DNA of 64,000 nucleotides from Corynebacterium epidermidicanis (GTDB lineage Bacteria; Actinomycetota; Actinomycetes; Mycobacteriales; Mycobacteriaceae): NCBI RefSeq assembly GCF_001021025.1, contig NZ_CP011541.1, positions 930,001 to 994,000 of the forward strand, read 5' to 3'. Shown piece by piece: positions 8,559 to 14,845 of this stretch (position 1 is its first letter; each line of letters starts with the position of its first letter). The notes under the pieces were generated by a model. It saw only the letters and a program-made list of their open reading frames with translations, ran no database searches and was not told where the DNA came from. The position numbers and the translations under genes were made by a program.

Positions 8559-8876
8559 ATGGCCAAGAGGTATTCACAGGAGTTCAAGGATCGCGCGGTG
8601 CGGATGCTGATCGATCGTTTAGCCGATGATGGCTCGTGTTCTCAGTGGCAGGCGGTCAATGAGATCGCACCGAAGCTAGGGATCGCGAATGAATCGCTGC
8701 GCCGCTGGTACGAGCAGCATTTAGTGAACGCGGGTGAACGGCAGGGGCTTACGCGTGAAGAGCATGAGGAGATTAAACGGCTCAAACGCGAGGTTGCGGA
8801 GTTGCGGCGGGCGAATGAGATTTTGAAGACTGCTTCGGCTTTTTTCGCAGCGGAGCTCGACCGTCCGGCCCGATAA
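8559..8876 (+). CDS. IS3-family transposase OrfA
   Basis: 105 residues. An N-terminal helix-turn-helix of the transposase_8 type (KRYSQEFKDRAVRML; LGIANESLRRWYEQH) binds the terminal repeats. A leucine-zipper-like coiled coil follows (EIKRLKREVAELRRANEILK). The stop overlaps the OrfB ATG as TAATG. Near the end, codons GCT TTT TTC form the heptamer T TTT TTC in the phase required for programmed -1 frameshifting, which would yield an OrfAB fusion of about 408 residues, the active transposase in this family. Confidence 0.93.
   Translation: MAKRYSQEFKDRAVRMLIDRLADDGSCSQWQAVNEIAPKLGIANESLRRWYEQHLVNAGERQGLTREEHEEIKRLKREVAELRRANEILKTASAFFAAELDRPAR
8840..8846 (+). promoter_or_regulatory. Programmed -1 frameshift heptamer T TTT TTC
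   Basis: The heptamer sits in the X XXY YYZ register of orfA (GCT TTT TTC). The -1 frame reads through without a stop into orfB. A short CGGA...TCCG hairpin could form just downstream. Confidence 0.7.
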
Positions 8877-9784
8877 TGATTGCTTATATTGATGAGTATA
8901 GGGATCGTTTCGGGGTCGAGCCGATTTGCCGGGTATTGGGCGTGAGTCTGGAGGGAGGGTTTATCACCTCTCGTGGCTACCGGCTGGCGAAGAGCAGGCC
9001 AGCGAGCGCCAGAAGCATACGAGACAGGATCCTGATCGATGAGCTCAAGAAGATCCACACCAAGAATTACAGCGTCTACGGGGTGCGGAAGATGTGGCAT
9101 GCAGTGCGGCGTGCTGGTTGGGATGTTGGCCGTGACCAGGTGGCTCGGCTCATGAGAATCGGTGGAATTGAGGGTGTTCGCCGGGGACGCGCCCCAATCA
9201 CAACCCGGCCCGTTCAGGAAGTAGATTCTCGTCCGGATCTGGTCAATCGGCAGTTCAAGGCCAGTAGGCCCAACCAGCTGTGGGTTGCTGATATCACGTA
9301 TGTACGAACCCTATCCGGCTTCGTGTATACAGCGTTCGTTACTGATGTGTATAGCCGCAAGATTGTGGGTTGGGCGACGCGTTCTTCGATGAAAACCGAG
9401 GCGCTACCACTAGAGGCACTCGAGCAGGCCATTCAGGGAGCGAAAGATACTCTGGTGGATCTGACGCATCATTCCGATCATGGCTCGCAATACACGAGTG
9501 TTGCCTACAACGAGAAACTCGCTGACTACGGGATCAAGCCCTCCACCGGGAGCGTGGGTGATTCCTACGATAACGCGCTAGCCGAGGCTGTCAACGGCCT
9601 GTACAAAGCCGAGCTGATCTATTCCCAGCCCTGGTTCTCACTGACCGAGGTCGAGTTTGCGACGTTGAACTGGGTCCACTGGTGGAACCACGAGCGCCTC
9701 CACGAAGCCCTCGGATATAAGAGCCCTGCAGAGATCATCGATATGTATAATCACACCCGGGTCAGCGAGCTGACCCCCGTATAA
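8876..9784 (+). CDS. IS3-family transposase OrfB (DDE integrase core)
   Basis: 302 residues. It holds an N-terminal HTH_21 region (KNYSVYGVRKMW) and an rve integrase core with the expected acidic residues: Asp in WVADITY, Asp in HHSDHGSQYTS, and Glu in DNALAEAVNGLYKAE. It is normally expressed as the C-terminal part of an OrfAB frameshift product. The -1 frame is open from the slippery site at 8840-8846 to the stop. Confidence 0.95.
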   Translation: MIAYIDEYRDRFGVEPICRVLGVSLEGGFITSRGYRLAKSRPASARSIRDRILIDELKKIHTKNYSVYGVRKMWHAVRRAGWDVGRDQVARLMRIGGIEGVRRGRAPITTRPVQEVDSRPDLVNRQFKASRPNQLWVADITYVRTLSGFVYTAFVTDVYSRKIVGWATRSSMKTEALPLEALEQAIQGAKDTLVDLTHHSDHGSQYTSVAYNEKLADYGIKPSTGSVGDSYDNALAEAVNGLYKAELIYSQPWFSLTEVEFATLNWVHWWNHERLHEALGYKSPAEIIDMYNHTRVSELTPV

Positions 9785-9812
9785 GAAGCGGAACAAAACC
9801 CAGGACGCTTCA

Positions 9813-10004
9813 GACTGGATCCCCGGAAAGAAAGTTGACGGTGTGTGAAGCGCCAGCGGAAATACCTCCCACCCAGCCAAACGAGATGCCTTCTGACAGG
9901 AACTTGGAAATCAGTGCGGCAGTGTAAGAATTGCGGGTGCCACCACCTTCGATGACGAGGGCGATGCGGGGGAAATGTCGCGGTGTCGAGGACATGAGTT
10001 TCAT
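9813..10004 (-). pseudogene. Patatin-like phospholipase, N-terminal part, cut by an IS element
   Basis: This encodes the start of the hydrolase: MSSTPRHFPRIALVIEGGGT, with the oxyanion-hole glycines in GGGTRN and the nucleophile elbow GISAGAS (Ser46 when counted from ATG 9995). The frame is cut after ...FLSGDPV by the IS. ATG 10004 or 9995 may be the start. The frame stays open further upstream through a Thr/Pro/His/Gln repeat encoded by the minisatellite, so a longer N-terminus cannot be excluded. The family hydrolyses lipids or acyl esters; the native substrate is unknown. Confidence 0.85.
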
Positions 10005-10017
10005 ACTAAGCCGTGGT

Positions 10018-10118
10018 GTGGTTTGGTGCGGGGTGTTGCTGTGGTTTGGTGGTGTGGTTTGGTGTGGGGTGTTGCTGGGGTTTGGTGTGGGGTGTTGCTG
10101 AGGTTTGGTGTGGGCGAT
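10018..10118. repeat. GT-rich minisatellite, about 22-bp unit
   Basis: The unit GGTTTGGTGTGGGGTGTTGC recurs about four times with small insertions and an embedded GGTTTGGTG duplication. It lies immediately upstream of the patatin-like start and would be within its 5' leader or promoter. Confidence 0.8.
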
Positions 10119-10141
10119 GTGCCTGATTTGAGCTGCACATC

Positions 10142-10244
10142 TGCTATGTCGTCCCTTCGCGGTAGTCGGACTACGTATAGCCTCGATTTTTGGCGAATTT
10201 TTGCCCTTCTGCGTAGTCGGACTACCCCGAAGGGACGACATAGC
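10142..10244. repeat. Dispersed palindromic repeat, copy A
   Basis: Two 33-bp arms (10143-10175 and 10212-10244) match as inverted repeats at 31 positions, with a 36-base T-rich centre. Each arm includes the inner palindrome GTAGTCGGACTAC. It is related to copies near 32.6 kb and 44.7 kb. Translations of either strand give only artefactual short frames (SLRGSRTT-like). Confidence 0.9.
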
Positions 10245-10261
10245 GCTTTTGAAGCTATTGC

Positions 10262-10386
10262 GCATCGAGCGCCAGCGTCGAGCGCCAGCGCCGAGCGCCA
10301 GCCGTCGAGCGCCAGCCGTCGAGCACCAGAGCCGATCCTCAGCCGTCGAGCACAAGCCATTGAGCGCCAGACATCGACTGCCGACC
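10262..10386. repeat. Degenerate minisatellite, 13-14-bp unit
   Basis: About eight imperfect copies of a unit like GTCGAGCGCCAGCC run from just after palindrome copy A to just before the DtxR box. The copies nearest the palindrome are the most alike. Confidence 0.8.
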
Positions 10387-10411
10387 AGTGAGTAAGCCCG
10401 ACTCGAATCAA

Positions 10412-10430
10412 TAAGGTTAGCCTAACTTTA
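10412..10430. promoter_or_regulatory. DtxR/IdeR-type iron box
   Basis: TAAGGTTAGCCTAACTTTA matches the 19-bp DtxR operator consensus (TTAGGTTAGCCTAACCTAA) at 16 positions, with the complete central GGTTAGCCTAAC palindrome. It ends 5 bases before a candidate -10 (TATAAC, 10436-10441), so bound repressor would block the DUF2218 promoter when iron is plentiful. Confidence 0.85.
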
Positions 10431-10448
10431 TGTTGTATAACCTTGGGT

Positions 10449-10889
10449 GTGACTAATGAACTACATTCCATCGCCACAGTCGCAACTGACCGCCCCGCTC
10501 GATACGCCAAGCAGCTCACGCAACACTTTGGGAAGAAAGCAACGACAATTTGGGATAGTGAGGCGGAAAAAGGCGACGTTTCCTTTGCCCCGGAAGAAGG
10601 TAGCGCGCGGGTAGAACTCACCTGCGAGGAAGGCGCGTTAATGATGAATCTGTGGACCACCCCGGAAAATCTCGAACGTTTTGAGCACGTGGTTGGCGGT
10701 CATGTCGAAAGATTCGGCGTCCGGGACGAACTCGTAGTCAGCTGGCACCAAGTAATCCACCGCGCCTGGCACCAAGTAATCCACCGCGCCTGGCACCAAG
10801 TAATCCACCGCGCCTGGCACCAAGTAATCCGTCGCTACATGCCCTCGCCCCAGGCAGCCACTGCCCCGAGCGAGACCCGAAAGTGCTAA
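10449..10889 (+). CDS. DUF2218 domain protein with a C-terminal repeat extension
   Basis: About 146 residues from GTG 10449; a TTG at 10443 is also in frame. Residues 1-95 form a DUF2218 domain (ATDRPARYAKQL; FGKKATTIWD; GDVSFAPEEGSARVEL). These small proteins recur in iron and siderophore contexts, but their function is not established. The domain is followed by (WHQVIHRA) three times plus WHQVIRRY, encoded by a 24-bp minisatellite, and then a short polar tail. A near-consensus DtxR box and a -10 hexamer 7 bases before the GTG suggest an iron-repressed, leaderless transcript. The extension is unusual for the family and may be variable in length. Confidence 0.8.
   Translation: MTNELHSIATVATDRPARYAKQLTQHFGKKATTIWDSEAEKGDVSFAPEEGSARVELTCEEGALMMNLWTTPENLERFEHVVGGHVERFGVRDELVVSWHQVIHRAWHQVIHRAWHQVIHRAWHQVIRRYMPSPQAATAPSETRKC
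10743..10838 (+). repeat. In-frame 24-bp minisatellite in the DUF2218 gene
   Basis: Four tandem units begin TGGCACCAAGTAATCC at 10743, 10767, 10791 and 10815. The first three are identical and the last diverges at its end. The 24-base period keeps the frame and adds eight residues (WHQVIHRA) per unit. Confidence 0.95.
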
Positions 10890-10944
10890 GGTAAAGCGTT
10901 GCCTGTTGCCGTCATGCAACCGGAGCTTAAAAAACTAGAAATTC

Positions 10945-11063
10945 ACACGGGTGCTGCAAAGCAATTGCCCTTCCAAGGACAGTTGCGGTGCGGCTGAGAT
11001 GTCTCGAACCAGACGAGCAAACCGTAACAAACTGACCCGGGTAATGCCGGCGTAGTGAGGAAG
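10945..11063 (+). ncRNA. TPP riboswitch (THI element)
   Basis: It contains the conserved thiamine pyrophosphate aptamer landmarks in order: ACACGGGTGCT, GCGGCTGAGATG, a variable P3 region, ACCGTAACAAACTGA, then CCCGGGTAATGCCGGCGTAG next to the AGGAAG ribosome-binding site of ykoE. The closing of P1 reaches the ribosome-binding site, so control is probably at translation initiation. Confidence 0.93.
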
Positions 11064-11069
11064 AAATAC

Positions 11070-11678
11070 ATGACTAGCTCTGCATCCCGCCCTGCGAAGA
11101 ATTCCTGGCGCGTAGTCGACATCGTGGTGGCGGTGGTCCTTGCGGTCGCCTCGGGGCTCATCTTCTGGGTGTGGAATTCGATCGGCTACGCCTGGTATGA
11201 AGCGATGAATGCTGTCACGCCTGGTTTTGGCGGCCTGGCCGCTGGGGTGTGGCTGCTCGGTGGCGTGCTTGGTGGGCTGATTATCCGTAAACCCGGCGCA
11301 GCTTTGTTTGTGGAACTGCTGGCCGCTTGCGTTTCAGCAGCTCTGGGAAACCAATGGGGGATTGAAACGGTGTACTCCGGACTGGCCCAAGGTCTGGGTG
11401 CTGAGCTCATCTTCCTTGTTTTTGCGTACCGGTCTTTCCGTCTTCCCGTCGCGATGCTCGCTGGAGTCGGCGCGGCGATTGGCGCGTTCGTGTTGGAGTT
11501 GTTCCTTTCCGGCAACCTCGCGAAGGGGATGGAGTACAACGTCATTTACCTGATCTGTTTCGCCATTTCCGGGGCGCTGCTCGCGGGCGTTTTTGGTTTC
11601 GTCCTTACCCGCGCGCTGGCGGCCACCGGCGCTTTGGATCGCTTTGCCGCTGGACGCGAGCGACGCGAACTCGTCTAG
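11070..11678 (+). CDS. ykoE: Thiamine-related ECF transporter substrate-specific component YkoE
   Basis: 202 residues with about five to six transmembrane helices. The N-terminal part (WRVVDIVVAVVLAVASGLIFWVW) and PGFGGLAAGVWLLGG match the YkoE S-component family, which binds thiamine or its HMP precursor for an ECF-type importer. ATG 11070 follows AGGAAG by 6 bases; an in-frame GTG at 11055 overlaps the ribosome-binding site and is less likely. It is the first gene of a TPP-riboswitch operon, six bases before ykoD. Confidence 0.93.
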   Translation: MTSSASRPAKNSWRVVDIVVAVVLAVASGLIFWVWNSIGYAWYEAMNAVTPGFGGLAAGVWLLGGVLGGLIIRKPGAALFVELLAACVSAALGNQWGIETVYSGLAQGLGAELIFLVFAYRSFRLPVAMLAGVGAAIGAFVLELFLSGNLAKGMEYNVIYLICFAISGALLAGVFGFVLTRALAATGALDRFAAGRERRELV

Positions 11679-11684
11679 ATTTCA

Positions 11685-13202
11685 GTGGCGTTGTCGTCGA
11701 AAACACCCGCCATCCATGCTCGCGACTTTAGCTGGCGGCATGCCGGGCGCAAGAAAGCTACCCTCACCGGCCTCAACTTTGACATTGTGGCCGGGGAGCG
11801 GGTCCTCATCCTTGGTGCGTCGGGTTCGGGGAAATCCACCCTGCTCGCAGCCATTGCCGGTGTGCTTGGCGGGCCTGACGACGGCGAATTCCACGGCACC
11901 CTCGAAGTCGCTGGAATCGATGCCCGCGATACTCAACGCCTGCGCGGGCGCGTTGGTATGTTGCTGCAGGATCCAGACTCCCAGGTCATTGCATCAAAAG
12001 TAGGTGACGATGTCGCTTTCGGTTGCGAAAACCTTGGCATGGAGCGCTCGGAGATTTGGCGTCGCGTCACGGAAGCTCTGGCCTTGGTGGGACTTGACCT
12101 CCCGCTCGATCACCCCACGTCCGCGCTGAGTGGGGGACAGAAGCAACGCCTGGCTTTGGCTGGGATCATCGCGATGGGCGCTGACATCATCGTGCTCGAC
12201 GAACCCACGGCGAACATTGATCCTGTGGGGATTCCCCAACTGGTAGCCGCGGTCTCTCAACTGACAGGTGCCACAGTTATCGTTGTGGAACACCGGGTAG
12301 AGACGTGGAAAGACCTGGTAGATCGTGCCATTGTATTAGGCAGCGACGGAACTGTTCACACAGACGGCCCCGTCGAACAGGTGCTGTGGCACGAAGCCAC
12401 TAACCTCGCTCACCAGGGTATTTGGGTACCGGAGAGCTATCTTCCACCAGAGAGTCGACTTCAGCACGTCGCAAAGCTGCAGCGGCCACCGAGTAACGGG
12501 GAGGCAGCTGTCCAGGCGCAGGGCTTACAGATCGGATGGGACGCGCAGCATCCGGTTGGTGGGGAGCGCGACCTCCGGATACCGTTGGGGCAATCGACAG
12601 TGATTACGGGAAGGAACGGCGCAGGCAAGTCCACGCTCGCGCTGACCTTGGCAGGGCTCTTGCCACCGTTGTCCGGGGATGTCAGCGTGCACCCGGAGAT
12701 TGCCGCAGGAATTGGGCAGCGCCCGCACGCCTGGTCTGCTCGGCAGTTGAGCGCGCGGATTGGATTTGTATTTCAGGACCCGGAGCATCAGTTCCTTACT
12801 AACTCTGTGCGTGAGGAGCTCCTGATAGCCCCGGCGATCGTCGCCCAGCATGCTGGGCCAAAGCTTGGTCGGCTGCGCAGTTGGCGACGGGCCGTGACCA
12901 ACGAAATGGAGAGTCGAGCGGACCAACTGCTCGCTGATCTGCGACTCGAACATTTAGCTGCTGCCAGCCCATTTTCGCTCTCCGGTGGACAAAAGCGCAG
13001 ACTATCCGTAGCCACGGCATTGATGCTGGAACCGGAAATCGTCTTCCTCGACGAACCCACCTTCGGTCAAGACCGACGCACCTTCCTTGAAATCATTCGC
13101 CTGCTGACAAAGCTCCGCGATTCCGGACGCACCATGGTCTCAATCACCCACGACCCTCTCGTAGTCGAGCTCCTTGCCGACAATCATCTGGAGGTGGCGT
13201 AA
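11685..13202 (+). CDS. ykoD: ECF transporter ATPase, two fused ABC domains (YkoD)
   Basis: 505 residues. The first nucleotide-binding domain has Walker A GASGSGKST (about 42-50), signature LSGGQKQRLALA and Walker B IIVLDEPTANID. The second has GRNGAGKST, LSGGQKRRLSVA and IVFLDEPTFGQD. The two domains energise uptake together with the EcfT partner downstream. GTG start; the stop abuts the ATG of ykoC (TAAATG), consistent with coupled translation. Confidence 0.94.
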   Translation: MALSSKTPAIHARDFSWRHAGRKKATLTGLNFDIVAGERVLILGASGSGKSTLLAAIAGVLGGPDDGEFHGTLEVAGIDARDTQRLRGRVGMLLQDPDSQVIASKVGDDVAFGCENLGMERSEIWRRVTEALALVGLDLPLDHPTSALSGGQKQRLALAGIIAMGADIIVLDEPTANIDPVGIPQLVAAVSQLTGATVIVVEHRVETWKDLVDRAIVLGSDGTVHTDGPVEQVLWHEATNLAHQGIWVPESYLPPESRLQHVAKLQRPPSNGEAAVQAQGLQIGWDAQHPVGGERDLRIPLGQSTVITGRNGAGKSTLALTLAGLLPPLSGDVSVHPEIAAGIGQRPHAWSARQLSARIGFVFQDPEHQFLTNSVREELLIAPAIVAQHAGPKLGRLRSWRRAVTNEMESRADQLLADLRLEHLAAASPFSLSGGQKRRLSVATALMLEPEIVFLDEPTFGQDRRTFLEIIRLLTKLRDSGRTMVSITHDPLVVELLADNHLEVA

Positions 13203-13958
13203 ATGAACCTGCTCGATGGGGTCAACCCAGTAACGAAGCTCGTAGCCATCATGGCGTTGACCACGCCACTCTTGCTGAGTGTGGATGTGGTCTCCGCGAC
13301 GGTCGCCTTGACCGCGGTCGTGTTCCTTGCACCGCTGTGTGGCGTCTCTTGGCCGACCTTGGCGCGCCGGGCATGGCCACTCGTGCTCGCTACGCCGATC
13401 GCTGGGCTCTCGATGGCGCTCTATGGGCGTCCCGAAGGCCGCGAATACGTCCATTTTCTGTTCGCCCACGTCACGGATAATTCCCTCAGCCTGGCCTTAG
13501 CGATCATGGTGCGCATCTTGGCGGTGGGCTTGCCGGTGGTTGTCCTCGCCACGCATATCGATCCCACCGAGCTGGGCGACGCCCTAGCTCAAGTCCTACG
13601 CTTGCCACAGCGATTTGTGGTGGCCAGCGTCGCCGGGGTGCGCTTGCTGAGCCTGTTTAGCGATGATTGGCAGTCTTTGTCGCGGGCGCGACGCTCCCGT
13701 GGGCTCGCAGCTGACAACCCGATCACCACCTTCTTCTCTATGACGTTCGCTCTGCTGGTCCTGGCAATCCTTCGCGGAACCAAACTCGCGACAGCGATGG
13801 AAGCCCGAGGATTTGGTGGCCCGCAGCCGCGAACGTGGGGCCGAGCCTCAACAGTGAGCTGGCGAGACGCCGCCGTGATCATCGTGGCTTTGGCACTGGG
13901 GGTTCTGTCAGTGGTCTGCGCGGTGTGGGCCGGGACTTTTAGGTTCCTTGGCACATGA
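13203..13958 (+). CDS. ykoC: ECF transporter transmembrane component T (YkoC)
   Basis: 251 residues with about five to six membrane segments and the two cytoplasmic coupling motifs of EcfT proteins, here SRARRSRG and AMEARGFG, which contact the ATPases. It forms the scaffold of the riboswitch-controlled thiamine importer with YkoE and YkoD. It overlaps the next gene by four bases (ATGA). Confidence 0.93.
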   Translation: MNLLDGVNPVTKLVAIMALTTPLLLSVDVVSATVALTAVVFLAPLCGVSWPTLARRAWPLVLATPIAGLSMALYGRPEGREYVHFLFAHVTDNSLSLALAIMVRILAVGLPVVVLATHIDPTELGDALAQVLRLPQRFVVASVAGVRLLSLFSDDWQSLSRARRSRGLAADNPITTFFSMTFALLVLAILRGTKLATAMEARGFGGPQPRTWGRASTVSWRDAAVIIVALALGVLSVVCAVWAGTFRFLGT

Positions 13959-14455
13959 ACCCCATAGCACAGCGCCTACAGCCCGGTACTATGACCGTGC
14001 TTATCGACGGCCCATCCGGCTCGGGCAAGACGACACTGGCGAAGCAACTTGCAGACATCACCGGTTTTCAGCTCGTACACCTCGATGATTTCTATCCCGG
14101 CTGGGCGGGCCTTGCCCGTGGGCGTGACATGGTGGCTCACGATGTACTTCATCCGACCCGTCCGGGTTTTAGGCAGTGGAACTGGCAAGAAGACCGGCCG
14201 GGGGATTGGGTGAGTCTTGACCCGCGACGGCCGATGATCGTTGAGGGCGTCGGGGCGATTTCGGTTCCGTCCGTCCAGGCGGCTGCGCATCGTGGAACAT
14301 TCTTAACTGTTCTCGTCAAGGCGCAATCTGCCACTCGACGTGAGCGTGCTCTCAACCGGGACTCGGGTTTTGCGCCGTGGTGGGAGATGTGGGCGAGCCA
14401 AGAAGTTGAACATTTTGAACAATTGCCGGCGGTGGATCTGGAGCTGTGGACGTAA
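13955..14455 (+). CDS. P-loop kinase-like protein (uridine kinase/AAA type)
   Basis: 166 residues with Walker A GPSGSGKTT (19-27), a LDDFYPGW motif like the lid/acceptor region of uridine kinase-type proteins, and MIVEGVGAIS. Its overlap with ykoC places it in the thiamine-transport operon. Phosphorylation of an imported thiamine precursor is conceivable but purely contextual; the family is broadly annotated as nucleoside kinase-like. The C-terminus ends early compared with true uridine kinases. Confidence 0.78.
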   Translation: MNPIAQRLQPGTMTVLIDGPSGSGKTTLAKQLADITGFQLVHLDDFYPGWAGLARGRDMVAHDVLHPTRPGFRQWNWQEDRPGDWVSLDPRRPMIVEGVGAISVPSVQAAAHRGTFLTVLVKAQSATRRERALNRDSGFAPWWEMWASQEVEHFEQLPAVDLELWT

Positions 14456-14845
14456 TGTATTCCTGCTATCGCTAGCTTATTATTCTCGTGATTTTTAATT
14501 TTATGCAGGCCAGGGGAGCGTTAGGCTCGGCTGTAAGCCTGTGAGCTCGCTCCCATATTGATGAAGGTCAGCTAACTTAACATTAGGGCATTGAAAGCCC
14601 CTGATTACGTTTCGATCACAATGAGAATAAAAATTCATCGACATTGCGCTGTTTTTCCAGCTTGACCTGGGGATCTTTTGTGTGGCAAAGTCTTTAGGTG
14701 TTGTTCATGTTGAATTCACTCAATAGATGTGCGAGTTTGACTTAAATCACAGATAGATTAAATTATGGTCTGTGATGCATTCTAGCGATGGGTTGCATGG
14801 CAATCGTTGGCTCACCCAGGGCCTTGTCACCATGGAGGAATATTC
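14456..14845. other. AT-rich intergenic region before the oligopeptide operon
   Basis: No gene. A 7-bp stem with inner AGGCT/AGCCT pairing at 14514-14554 may end the thiamine operon, although no T-run follows. Beyond it lies an AT-rich promoter zone with TTGACT at 14737-14742 and TAAATT at 14759-14764. Confidence 0.5.
14737..14776 (+). promoter_or_regulatory. Candidate promoter with overlapping inverted repeat for the dpp/opp operon
   Basis: TTGACT and TAAATT are spaced by 16 bases. An 8-bp perfect inverted repeat (ATCACAGA at 14746, TCTGTGAT at 14769) straddles the -10 element, a position typical of an operator. The cognate regulator is unknown. Confidence 0.45.

Larger units (their letters stand above)
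8511..9812 (+). mobile_element. Complete IS3-family insertion sequence, 1302 bp
   Basis: It is bounded by perfect 23-bp terminal inverted repeats at 8511-8533 and 9790-9812, outer end TGAAGCGTCCTGGG. It carries two overlapping frames in the IS3-family arrangement (orfA in phase 0, orfB in -1), an intact DDE triad and a 3-bp GAC target duplication. Nothing in it is broken, so it is probably recent and active. It interrupts a patatin-like gene on the opposite strand. Confidence 0.95.

Noticed and set aside
10001-10660. Minus-strand frames through the repeats (SLRGSRTT-like hypothetical proteins)
   Set aside because: They are translations of the palindrome and minisatellites, overlap the DtxR box and DUF2218 gene, and the same peptides recur at other repeat copies.
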